From Lachnospiraceae bacterium UBA4381 (GTDB lineage Bacteria; Bacillota; Clostridia; Lachnospirales; Lachnospiraceae), in the NCBI GenBank assembly GCA_002391105.1, contig DGRT01000175.1, positions 1 through 12,748 of the forward strand: a stretch of 12,748 nucleotides of DNA, read 5' to 3'. Positions 1 to 7,052 of this stretch are shown here, one piece after another. The translations under genes and the position numbers were made by a program. Positions within the stretch are counted from its first letter, which is position 1. Every line of letters starts with the position of its first letter. The notes beneath the pieces were generated by a model, which was given only the letters and a program-made list of their open reading frames with translations, was not told the DNA's origin and did not search any database.

Positions 1-856
1 TATCTGTAGTTATCTTATTGGTTTTTAAATCAGAAGAACCAGTCTTCTTCCTGTCAGATTTTTTCTGAGGAAACGCGCCGGAACTGTTATCTGACTTATC
101 ATCAGACTTTCCAGCTTTACTTTTCGATGCTGCCCCGCCATTACTTTCTATAACAAACCGGTCTGGATCATATGACTCAAATATAAAAACAGCAGCAATT
201 ATCGGAATAATTATAGCCAGATAAGAACCATATGTATTCAGATTACCAAAGGTGGATATAAAAAGTTCCTTCTGTCTTGGTACCACTTTAGCTTTAAGTC
301 CGAAAGGATCCAGTCCAAAATGCTGCAGAAAAGCTATAAACATCGATAAAGAAGAAGAAACAAAAAGGAATACAAATAATAATCTGCTGATATAAGTCTG
401 CAATGATAGACATACGAAAACCAGAACCAGAATAAGCATCATGCAAAGCCCCATATATCTACCAGTAGAGCCAAGCCAGGCAGCTTTTTTATCCGGAGCA
501 ATAAAAAATGCGATAAGATTCGCAACAAAAAAAAGTACCGCCCAAAACTCCGGAAGAGCACCCGGTTTTTCATCAAATGTATATAATACAGATTCCGGTT
601 CATAATATCTGATCATAAAAACTTCTATTACAACAGCCATCACCAAAAGAATGACATAAAACAGCCCTCCAAGCTCAAACACTTTGGCTCTGGTTCCGGT
701 AATATCAAAATACATCCTATGCATATATATAGGATAAAAAGTCGTAATAAATATCAAAAAACAGGTATTCACAATATCAACCGGACGATTATTCCTGAAT
801 CTGTCGTAGCTTCTACCACTTTTTTTATTCGATTTTTTATTTTTATTATTCTCCAT
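1..856 (-). CDS. O-antigen ligase/polymerase-like membrane protein, N-terminal part (runs off left edge)
   Basis: Open frame from an ATG at 854-856 to the window edge: 285 codons with no stop, so the C-terminus is missing. A stop lies four codons upstream, so this ATG is the first possible start. The first 25 residues are Lys/Asn/Arg-rich and look cytoplasmic. Hydrophobic segments follow at about residues 27-46, 62-82, 103-120, 135-152, 156-178 and 209-226. Before the last one is STFGNLNTYGSYL (201-213), which resembles the conserved 'tFGN-N-Y' segment of O-antigen ligase (Wzy_C/WaaL-like) proteins. Residues 229-285 form a very polar Ser/Lys/Asp-rich loop. By family, such proteins polymerise or ligate surface glycans at the membrane; the exact substrate cannot be read. 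There is no Shine-Dalgarno site, and a consensus promoter sits 8 nt upstream. The family assignment rests on one motif plus topology. Confidence 0.62.
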   Translation of the reverse strand, partial: MENNKNKKSNKKSGRSYDRFRNNRPVDIVNTCFLIFITTFYPIYMHRMYFDITGTRAKVFELGGLFYVILLVMAVVIEVFMIRYYEPESVLYTFDEKPGALPEFWAVLFFVANLIAFFIAPDKKAAWLGSTGRYMGLCMMLILVLVFVCLSLQTYISRLLFVFLFVSSSLSMFIAFLQHFGLDPFGLKAKVVPRQKELFISTFGNLNTYGSYLAIIIPIIAAVFIFESYDPDRFVIESNGGAASKSKAGKSDDKSDNSSGAFPQKKSDRKKTGSSDLKTNKITTD

Positions 857-864
857 AGAAACTG

Positions 865-893
865 ATTATACAAACGAAAAACACATATGTCAA
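865..893 (-). promoter_or_regulatory. Perfect consensus sigma-A promoter of the O-antigen-ligase-like gene
   Basis: On the minus strand, TTGACA (888-893) and TATAAT (865-870) are separated by exactly 17 nt, so both boxes match consensus at 6/6. Only 8 nt (857-864) separate the -10 box from the ATG at 854-856. Transcription is therefore expected to begin 0-3 nt before the start codon. This fits the absence of a ribosome-binding site and suggests a leaderless mRNA. Confidence 0.82.
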
Positions 894-930
894 ACATCAT
901 CATTAGTAATTAGATATATTTGAAATATAC

Positions 931-978
931 TAAAAAACATATATATAAAGCAGGAATATCCAAAGATACGCCTGCTTT
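931..978 (-). terminator. Probable intrinsic terminator of the GGDEF/EAL gene
   Basis: AAAGCAGG (947-954) pairs with CCTGCTTT (971-978). The stem continues through a 2-nt mismatch into TATC/GATA around a CAAA loop. On the minus strand the hairpin lies 28 nt past the stop at 1007. It is followed by an AT-rich stretch with a T6 run at about 931-936. The T-tract is not directly adjacent to the stem, so it may be an imperfect terminator. The spacing also keeps the upstream gene from reading into the promoter at 865-893. Confidence 0.6.
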
Positions 979-1006
979 ACAGCTTACAATCATTCTTTAT
1001 TCAGAG

Positions 1007-2686
1007 CTATGAGTATCTCATCACAGAAAGACGTTCCTCAAACTCATTAACAGGAAGCGGTTTATCAAAGAAAAATCCCTGAGCAATACTACAGAAATTA
1101 ACTCTGAGCAGTTCAACCTGTTCTTCAGTTTCGACGCCTTCCACAACACACTTAAGCCCCATATCCTGAGCCATGGAGATAACATGTCTGAACATTACAC
1201 TGGTCACACTCCTGTCACTTTCATCATCAGTAGGAAGAAAGCTCTTATCAATCTTAAGTACATCCCAAGGTATATCACGGATAAGATTAAGAGATGAGTA
1301 CCCCATACCAAAATCATCTACAGCAGTTGATATACCTCTTTCTCTAAGACCTCCAACAACTCTCTTCAGATCCAGGAACTTTACGTCAGTGGTTGTTTCA
1401 GTTAGTTCTATCTCAATATATTCATGTGGGACATTATTCTTATCTATTATCGACATAATATGCTCAAGAAGATTAACATCTACAAGATGCTTTCTGGAAA
1501 GGTTTACAGATACTTTTACTACATTTTTACCTTCGTCCAGCCATCTTCTTATGTCCTTGCAGGTATGATCGAGCATATAGAAATCAAGAGCACAAATATC
1601 TGTATTTTGCTCAAGAATAGGAATAAATTCCATAGGTGGTATGATCTTCCCATCACGAATCCATCTGCAAAGTGCTTCTGCACCAACTATTTCTTTACTA
1701 AAAACATCAACTTTGGGTTGATAATAAACATGAAATTCTTCATTATGAAGTGCATTATAAAAGGATTGGGATACATGCTTCATATGATCACGCATCTTTT
1801 TCATTTCTTCATTATAGAAAATGATGGCGCCATCCTCCTGACGTTTAGCAATCGCAGAAGGCATAGTAATCTTATCCATAACGTCAGAGACTGAGTTCAT
1901 CTTAAAATCATCAGGTATATCAAAAACACCAGCCGCGCAGCTTATCCTTAGTTTATTATCGGACTTTTCATCATATATAACATTAACACCGGAAAAAGCC
2001 TCTAATACTTTATCACGAACTGCGCCGGTAAAAACGCCGATGAATTTATCTCCACCGAGACGACATATGATACCATCCGATCCAATAATGTCACTCAGAT
2101 AATTATAATACCTTTTCATGACGACATCGCCATTTGAAACGCCTATATCCTGATTAACAAGCCCAAAATTATGAATATCACAATGAAAAGCAGATTTGCC
2201 GGCAAGCCCTCCGGAAACATTTAACGTTTCAAGGTATCTGACAAAGGCTCTGAAATTAGGATAGTCCTTCTCATCATTAAAGCCAAGCTTTTCGACTATT
2301 CTTTGAAGTCTGTTTCTACTAAGGAAAGAAAGAGTAAGCCTTAACAGAACATCTATTCTATCCTTATCCTCCGGACTAAGCTCTCCCCTCTCTTTTGAAA
2401 CATGTACCGATCCAATAACTACTGCCTGTGTTTTGGAAACTATTCGTATTCTGGCAGCAAGAATATCAGCATGACCGGTATCAAAATCGCAAAATATTTC
2501 GCCCTGTCCTCTGGCTTCAAATGACACATTAGGATAGAACTCAGCAGTAGCCTTAGCCAGATCATAGTATTCGCACATCTCATACAAAAGCTTCAAATAC
2601 GCTTGTCTGTCATAGCCCCCTTCTTCATGTGTTATACGAACGAGACGTTCCACAAATTCGTGAAATTTTAATACACTATCGTCCAT
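1007..2686 (-). CDS. Degenerate GGDEF plus intact EAL domain protein (predicted c-di-GMP phosphodiesterase)
   Basis: 559 residues. The start is the ATG at 2684-2686, because GGAGG at 2692-2696 lies 5 nt before it; an in-frame ATG four codons upstream overlaps that site and is unlikely to be used. Residues 1-125 are a soluble sensor-like region, possibly GAF-like (inference). A GGDEF-type domain follows at about 130-300, with the signature changed to RLGGDKF (211-215), so the catalytic Glu is Lys and cyclase activity is unlikely. The EAL domain (about 310-555) keeps the residues expected of an active phosphodiesterase: EAL (337-339), VNLS, ELTE, DDFGMGYSS (457-465), LKID, EGVET (from 516) and QGFFFDKP (536-543). 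No membrane segment is visible, so it is cytoplasmic. Likely role: hydrolysing c-di-GMP to pGpG, with the GGDEF relic as a possible GTP-sensing or dimerising module. It appears monocistronic. Confidence 0.92.
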   Translation of the reverse strand: MDDSVLKFHEFVERLVRITHEEGGYDRQAYLKLLYEMCEYYDLAKATAEFYPNVSFEARGQGEIFCDFDTGHADILAARIRIVSKTQAVVIGSVHVSKERGELSPEDKDRIDVLLRLTLSFLSRNRLQRIVEKLGFNDEKDYPNFRAFVRYLETLNVSGGLAGKSAFHCDIHNFGLVNQDIGVSNGDVVMKRYYNYLSDIIGSDGIICRLGGDKFIGVFTGAVRDKVLEAFSGVNVIYDEKSDNKLRISCAAGVFDIPDDFKMNSVSDVMDKITMPSAIAKRQEDGAIIFYNEEMKKMRDHMKHVSQSFYNALHNEEFHVYYQPKVDVFSKEIVGAEALCRWIRDGKIIPPMEFIPILEQNTDICALDFYMLDHTCKDIRRWLDEGKNVVKVSVNLSRKHLVDVNLLEHIMSIIDKNNVPHEYIEIELTETTTDVKFLDLKRVVGGLRERGISTAVDDFGMGYSSLNLIRDIPWDVLKIDKSFLPTDDESDRSVTSVMFRHVISMAQDMGLKCVVEGVETEEQVELLRVNFCSIAQGFFFDKPLPVNEFEERLSVMRYS

Positions 2687-2691
2687 AATCG

Positions 2692-2696
2692 CCTCC
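2692..2696 (-). promoter_or_regulatory. Ribosome-binding site that fixes the GGDEF/EAL start
   Basis: GGAGG on the minus strand, 5 nt before the ATG at 2684-2686. It overlaps the codons of the alternative upstream ATG (2696-2698), which itself has no Shine-Dalgarno site. The shorter protein is therefore preferred. Confidence 0.8.
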
Positions 2697-2767
2697 ATAA
2701 TAACATTCCTGAATAAGTATAAGCAAACACCACATTCCCCAAAAAAACAGCTTATAACCTATAAATC

Positions 2768-2796
2768 AGAATAGCATTTAAGTTACATAACGTCAA
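2768..2796 (-). promoter_or_regulatory. Candidate promoter of the GGDEF/EAL gene
   Basis: Minus strand: TTGACG (2791-2796, 5/6 match), a 17-nt spacer, then TATTCT (2768-2773, 4/6). The expected transcript start near 2761 gives a leader of about 75 nt. The -35 box lies in a 10-bp palindrome GTCAATTGAC (2792-2801), which could be a binding site or a coincidence of overlapping -35-like sequences. Confidence 0.5.
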
Positions 2797-2807
2797 TTGA
2801 CAAAATA

Positions 2808-2869
2808 TAACTTATCGCAACAACAGAGAAGCCCTGCGTAGTTACACCTTACTTTTGAACGATAAGTTA
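2808..2869 (-). other. Spaced 10-bp inverted repeat downstream of the FtsX-type permease gene
   Basis: TAACTTATCG (2808-2817) and CGATAAGTTA (2860-2869) are perfect inverted copies around a 42-nt interior, which can itself form a weak CAGAG/CCCTG-type hairpin near 2824-2836. On the minus strand it begins 24 nt past the permease stop and is followed by ATTTTG. It may be a large-loop terminator or processing structure, but it lacks a proper T-tract. The rest of the 194-nt gap (2699-2892) holds only the promoter described separately. Confidence 0.4.
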
Positions 2870-2892
2870 CCGAATCTTCCCCATATACACCT

Positions 2893-5800
2893 TTATTCAA
2901 CCGACTTAAGCGATTCCGCCATATCAATAGTTGATAGCTTTCTTCTCATAACAAGATTTACAAGGAAGGTAAAGAGGTAGGTGAGACACACCGAAAACAG
3001 ATAACTAAGCGGTTCTATATTTACCTTAAAATGCACCATATCAACTATAATCTGAGCCATAACAAACCTGTGAAGCAGTACCCCCAGACCTAGTCCCAGC
3101 ACCATACCCAGAAATGTTAAAACTATATTTTCCCTGAATACATACTGGGCAGTCTCATTTGCATAGAAGCCCAGAACCTTAATAGTTGCAATCTCTCGAA
3201 TCCGTTCAGTAATATTGATATTAGTAAGATTATACAGAACAACAAATGCAAGACCTGCGGCACTGAGTATAACTATGAGCACTATATAATTAAGGCTGGA
3301 CATCATGTTGGTCATCCTGACCTTAAAGTCATTAAACAGAGAAACATTTACAACATCCTCGCAGTCGGAAAGTCTGCTTTGCGCCTCATATATATCTGTA
3401 CCTTCAGGAAAATTGATATAAGCTCCATTAATTTCCGTATATATATCATCAGGAGAGACAAATACATAATTATATACATGATTATCAAATATTCCTGTAA
3501 CGGTAACATCGACCTCATTCATCTCATCGTCACGAAGAATAATCTTATCACCTTTTCTGATATTATACCGTTCAGCAAGACTGATACATATAAGCGCCTC
3601 TCCCTTCGCAGGAGTCTTCAGGGGATTACCCTCAGTATCAGCAATTTTGAAAAATGCATTCATATCACCGGTGCATTTATCACCACATTGATCAAGCACA
3701 CCGACAGGAGCTATCAGATTTACTCCCTTAACATTCTTACCTGCAACCATATCCCATGCTGCGGACTTGATAAATGTATAACCCTCCGACTCTTCTTCCA
3801 GTTTGTTAATGATTTCCTGAGGCACAGAGTTTTCTGTTCCATTGTTAAAGGTCAGCTCCGCATCAGCAATCTGTATCTCGTCATACTGAGCCTCGGCAAA
3901 TCCGGCAACCGAATCCTTCATTCCAAAGCCTGTAAGAACCAGCGCCGTGCATCCGCTTATACCAATAATCATCATAAAGAAACGTCTCTTATACCTGAGT
4001 ATATTTCTGATAGATACCTTATGAAGGAACTTCAATCGGTTCCATATAAAAGGTATATACTCAAGAAAGACTCTTCTTCCGGCCTTGGGCGCCTTTGGAC
4101 GCATTAGATTCGCTGCTGTATCCAGAAGCTCATATCTGCAGGAGATAAGTGTAGTTCCAACAGAACATATAAGCGACACGATAAGTGCCATAATTGCAAG
4201 CTTCCAGTCAAATATATAATCCAGCGGCAGTCTTATATACATAAGCTGGTAAGTATTCCATATTACAAAAGGAAACAGGAATATACATATAGCATATCCG
4301 GTTATGCATCCTATCAGAGCAGCGCTTCCGGCATAAACTGTAAACTTGGCTACTATATCTCCATTACTATAACCAAGAGCTTTCAGGGTTCCTATCTGAC
4401 TTCTCTGTTCCTCTACCATTCTGGTCATAGTCGTCATACATACAAGAGCAGCAACCAGTATAAAGAATATAGGAAATACTCTCGCCACCTGTTCAACTAT
4501 TTCGGAATCATTTTCAAAGCATACATATGCAATATTGGTATTTCTTTCGAGTACAAATGTTTCCGGAGCATCAAGTTCACTAAGCTCCTGCTCAGCATCA
4601 GCTATTTCCTGCTCAGCATCAGCTATCTTCTCATTATATTCCTCAAGTCCGTCCTCATACTCAGCAAGTCCATCTTCATACTGAGCCAGACCATCCTCAT
4701 ACTCAGCCTTACCTTCTTCCAGTTCTTCCACGCCCTTATAATATTCACCAAGACTTGAATTATATGTTGCAAGACCTGAGTTATACTGAGCAAGACCACT
4801 CTCATACTGTGCCACGCCCTCTTCATACTTCGCATAGTTCTCTTCGTAGGTGGCAAGTCCTGATTCATACTGCGCATAACTTGAATCATAGGTTTCTACT
4901 CCGGCATCATATTCTTCTTTACCGGCAGTCCATGCAGCAAGTCCGGTATCATACTGTTCCTTGCCCGCTTCGTACTGAGCAAGACCAGTATCATATGCTT
5001 CCTTACCTGCAGTCCATTCATCAAGTCCAGCTTCATATTTATCATTTCCGGCAGTCCACTCCGCAAGTCCGGCTTCGTACTGTTCATTTCCGGTAGTCCA
5101 CTGATCCAGTCCAGCCTCGTATTGTTCATTTCCTGCGTTCCACTCTGCAAGTCCAGCCTCGTACTGTGACAGGCCTTCCTCATACTGGGCTAGCCCCGCC
5201 TCATACTTAGACATTCCCTCTTCGTACTGGGCATATCCCGCTTCATACTGGGACAAACCCTCTTCGTACTGTGCTAGTCCGGCATTATACTCATCCTTCG
5301 CCGCCTGAAGAAGCAGCTTCTTAGAATCTAATTCCTTTCTTGATGCATTTGCTGTTTCCTCATCCATAAGTCCCGCAGCAACAGCCATATCAATGTTTTT
5401 TTCAGCTTCTGTTATAGCCTCCTCATTAGTACTTATCTCTTCTGCTGCACTGTCTAGCTGTTTCTTAGTCGCATCAAGTGTGGCTGAACTGGAATCAAGC
5501 TGGGATTTGGTCTCCTCCAGTATTTGTTTATTCTCATCAAGTGAAGCTTTGGATTCATCCAGCATTGCCTTAGTATCATCCAAGGCTATCTTGGATTCAT
5601 CAAGCAGGGTTTTGTTTTCATCCAGCTTTGCCTTGGATTCATCAAGTACAGTTTTGGAATCATCCAGCTTGGTTTTGGATTCATCAAGTACTTCCTTTGA
5701 CTCATCAAGAACAGCTTTGGAATCATCCAGCTTGGTTTTGGATTCATCTAAGGTTTTCTTACTTTCATCAAGAGTTGCAGCAGACTCCTCCAGAAGCGCC

Positions 5801-6933
5801 TCATTTTCATCCAATGTAGCCTTGGAATCATCCAGAGTGACCTTCGCCTCGTCAAGCTGTGATTTGGAACTGTCCAGTGTTTCCTTGGCTGAAGCAAGCT
5901 GTGACTTGGAGCTGTCCAGCGTCTCTTTAGAGCTATCTAAGGTTTCCTTTGAGCTATTAAGAGTTGACTTGGCACTGCTTAGCTGGGAAGCTGCATCATT
6001 TAGCTCAGCCTCGCCATCTTCTATTTCCCGGGCAGCCGATTCCAGTTCAGACTTTGCGTCATCCAGTTCTGACTTCGCATCATCCAGTTCAGACTTTGCA
6101 TCCGCTGATTCCTCTTCAAGAGTTTCTTTGGCATCCTGAATCTCTTCCTCGGCATCCTGATAAATGCGGTCAAATCTGTTATCCGCAGTATCATCCGTGA
6201 TTTTTTCCCACTCATCCCGGAAATCATCCATCAGATCATTATACTCATCAGAATAAATCTCCGCATCTGTATCCAGCTTTACGTAGATCTCAGTATAGAT
6301 ATCTTCATCAAAGCCCTCCCTGGTCATATACATAAAACCGGAAACAGTGCCATTTCCAAGAGGCGTATTACCTCTTTCAAAATTGATATAAAGAATCGAA
6401 TCAGCAAAACCGACTATCTTATATTTATTATTTGCAAAATGCCCCAGCGTATCCTCATCATTTGTCTCCGAAAGCTCAATGGTATCACCAAGCTTATAAC
6501 CATTACGATTATGATTATCAAGAAGAACCTCGTCAGGCGCTTCCGGAAGTCTTCCCTCCTTCAGCATGAGCTTATTAATATTCTCCGTCAGAGAATAAGC
6601 CTTATAAACCGAATCCTTACCCTCACTATTGATACAGATTACATCATACTGAAAAGAACCCTCGGCATAGGCTACATTTTCCATATTGCGAACTGTATCA
6701 ACATCCTCTTCCTCCCAGCCGTAGGTAGATACCAGCCGATAATCATACAGTTTCTTCTCCTGTACCAGATTATCAACAGTATGCACCATTGCGGGAGTAG
6801 TTATCCGGACACCGGAAAAAAAGCCGACTCCAAGAAATGTGATAGCAAGTATCGCAAAAAACCGGCCAAAGGAACCCTTTATATCCCGAAGGGTTGAACT
6901 ATGTAATGCTTTTTTTCCTATTTTTCTTTTCAT
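2893..6933 (-). CDS. FtsX/MacB-type ABC permease with a giant heptad-repeat coiled-coil insert
   Basis: 1346 residues with the double-FtsX permease architecture. The order is: cytoplasmic start; TM1 at about 24-42; extracytoplasmic domain 45-245; coiled coil 255-788; first FtsX block with TMs at about 819-837, 868-892 and 912-931; TM at 985-1003; second extracytoplasmic domain 1010-1210; second FtsX block with TMs at about 1215-1235, 1269-1288 and 1308-1328. Each FtsX block has the family's 'E-Q-R-x-I-x-T-L-K-A-L-G' coupling segment: EEQRSQIGTLKALGYS near 841 and ITERIREIATIKVLGF near 1241. The insert is 31 Leu-first heptads (283-499), a linker, then 31 aromatic-first heptads (549-765). The ATPase at 7053-7754 lies 119 nt upstream and is the expected partner. 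By family, such pairs move lipids, lipoproteins or peptides, or act mechanically on the envelope; the substrate is unknown. The start has a GAGG only 1 nt before ATG, which is poorly spaced, but no better start is visible. Confidence 0.93.
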   Translation of the reverse strand: MKRKIGKKALHSSTLRDIKGSFGRFFAILAITFLGVGFFSGVRITTPAMVHTVDNLVQEKKLYDYRLVSTYGWEEEDVDTVRNMENVAYAEGSFQYDVICINSEGKDSVYKAYSLTENINKLMLKEGRLPEAPDEVLLDNHNRNGYKLGDTIELSETNDEDTLGHFANNKYKIVGFADSILYINFERGNTPLGNGTVSGFMYMTREGFDEDIYTEIYVKLDTDAEIYSDEYNDLMDDFRDEWEKITDDTADNRFDRIYQDAEEEIQDAKETLEEESADAKSELDDAKSELDDAKSELESAAREIEDGEAELNDAASQLSSAKSTLNSSKETLDSSKETLDSSKSQLASAKETLDSSKSQLDEAKVTLDDSKATLDENEALLEESAATLDESKKTLDESKTKLDDSKAVLDESKEVLDESKTKLDDSKTVLDESKAKLDENKTLLDESKIALDDTKAMLDESKASLDENKQILEETKSQLDSSSATLDATKKQLDSAAEEISTNEEAITEAEKNIDMAVAAGLMDEETANASRKELDSKKLLLQAAKDEYNAGLAQYEEGLSQYEAGYAQYEEGMSKYEAGLAQYEEGLSQYEAGLAEWNAGNEQYEAGLDQWTTGNEQYEAGLAEWTAGNDKYEAGLDEWTAGKEAYDTGLAQYEAGKEQYDTGLAAWTAGKEEYDAGVETYDSSYAQYESGLATYEENYAKYEEGVAQYESGLAQYNSGLATYNSSLGEYYKGVEELEEGKAEYEDGLAQYEDGLAEYEDGLEEYNEKIADAEQEIADAEQELSELDAPETFVLERNTNIAYVCFENDSEIVEQVARVFPIFFILVAALVCMTTMTRMVEEQRSQIGTLKALGYSNGDIVAKFTVYAGSAALIGCITGYAICIFLFPFVIWNTYQLMYIRLPLDYIFDWKLAIMALIVSLICSVGTTLISCRYELLDTAANLMRPKAPKAGRRVFLEYIPFIWNRLKFLHKVSIRNILRYKRRFFMMIIGISGCTALVLTGFGMKDSVAGFAEAQYDEIQIADAELTFNNGTENSVPQEIINKLEEESEGYTFIKSAAWDMVAGKNVKGVNLIAPVGVLDQCGDKCTGDMNAFFKIADTEGNPLKTPAKGEALICISLAERYNIRKGDKIILRDDEMNEVDVTVTGIFDNHVYNYVFVSPDDIYTEINGAYINFPEGTDIYEAQSRLSDCEDVVNVSLFNDFKVRMTNMMSSLNYIVLIVILSAAGLAFVVLYNLTNINITERIREIATIKVLGFYANETAQYVFRENIVLTFLGMVLGLGLGVLLHRFVMAQIIVDMVHFKVNIEPLSYLFSVCLTYLFTFLVNLVMRRKLSTIDMAESLKSVE
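4639..5289 (-). repeat. Coiled-coil arm 2: 31 tandem Tyr/Trp-x-x-Gly heptads (21-bp units)
   Basis: Residues 549-765 of the permease are 31 consecutive 7-residue units starting with Tyr or Trp (once Leu), mostly of the form YEAGLAQ, YEDGLAE or WTAGNEQ. Gly is at unit position 4 in most copies. Three less regular heptads, YNEKIAD, AEQEIAD and AEQELSE, follow at 766-786. No residue is inserted or lost across the run. At DNA level this is a diverged 21-bp tandem array. Confidence 0.93.
4912..5163 (-). repeat. Six 42-bp higher-order repeats inside arm 2
   Basis: Residues 591-674 form six 14-residue units, such as YEAGLAEWNAGNEQ, YEAGLDQWTTGNEQ and YEAGLAEWTAGNDK. Tyr-headed and Trp-headed heptads alternate, with Trp at 598, 612, 626, 640 and 668; the fifth unit has Tyr instead. 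This suggests block duplication of a two-heptad unit. Confidence 0.85.
5437..6087 (-). repeat. Coiled-coil arm 1: 31 tandem Leu-x-x-x-x-x-x heptads (21-bp units)
   Basis: Residues 283-499 are 31 uninterrupted heptads beginning with Leu (once Ile), typically LDESKTK or LDSSKET. Two Ile-headed heptads follow at 500-513. Only one large hydrophobic residue occurs per heptad; the usual 'd' position is Ser, Ala or another small residue. The DNA includes an exact 33-bp direct repeat, 5653-5685 and 5716-5748, spaced by 63 bp (three units). Confidence 0.93.
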
Positions 6934-7003
6934 GCCTCAAATAAATAATATTTCAAATTCAACTATAATAATGAACCTTCTAAACTGACTTACCCTAACA
7001 CTC

Positions 7004-7034
7004 AAAAAGAATCACCCTTATGAATGATTCTTTC
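7004..7034 (-). terminator. Hairpin between ATPase and permease genes (candidate attenuator)
   Basis: AAAGAATCA (7006-7014) and TGATTCTTT (7025-7033) form a 9-bp stem that can extend by G-U/C-G pairs over a 4-nt loop. On the minus strand the stem ends in TTCTTTTTG, a modest T-tract. It starts 19 nt after the ATPase stop and lies about 70 nt before the permease ATG. It could lower permease expression relative to ATPase or stabilise mRNA ends. The stem is AT-rich, so termination would be partial at best. Confidence 0.5.
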
Positions 7035-7052
7035 TTAGCTACATAGATAAAA

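Noticed and set aside
1173..1894. Plus-strand frames of 131 and 156 codons
   Set aside because: Antisense to the EAL domain, which is strongly conserved on the other strand.
3379..4107. Plus-strand 242-codon open frame
   Set aside because: Antisense to the conserved C-terminal FtsX half of the permease; no family features and unnatural composition.
4623..5183. Minus-strand Met/Arg-rich frames inside the permease
   Set aside because: They are shifted frames of the Tyr/Trp-Gly repeat array and follow its periodicity only.
4639..6087. CRISPR array or other non-coding tandem array
   Set aside because: The 21-bp periodicity follows codons, has no invariant repeat with unique spacers, and encodes an unbroken heptad protein.
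5393..6139. Plus-strand 248-codon Ser-rich open frame
   Set aside because: It is the antisense of the Leu heptad array; its Ser/Ala/Leu periodicity is the mirror of 21-bp repeat units. It has no ribosome site.
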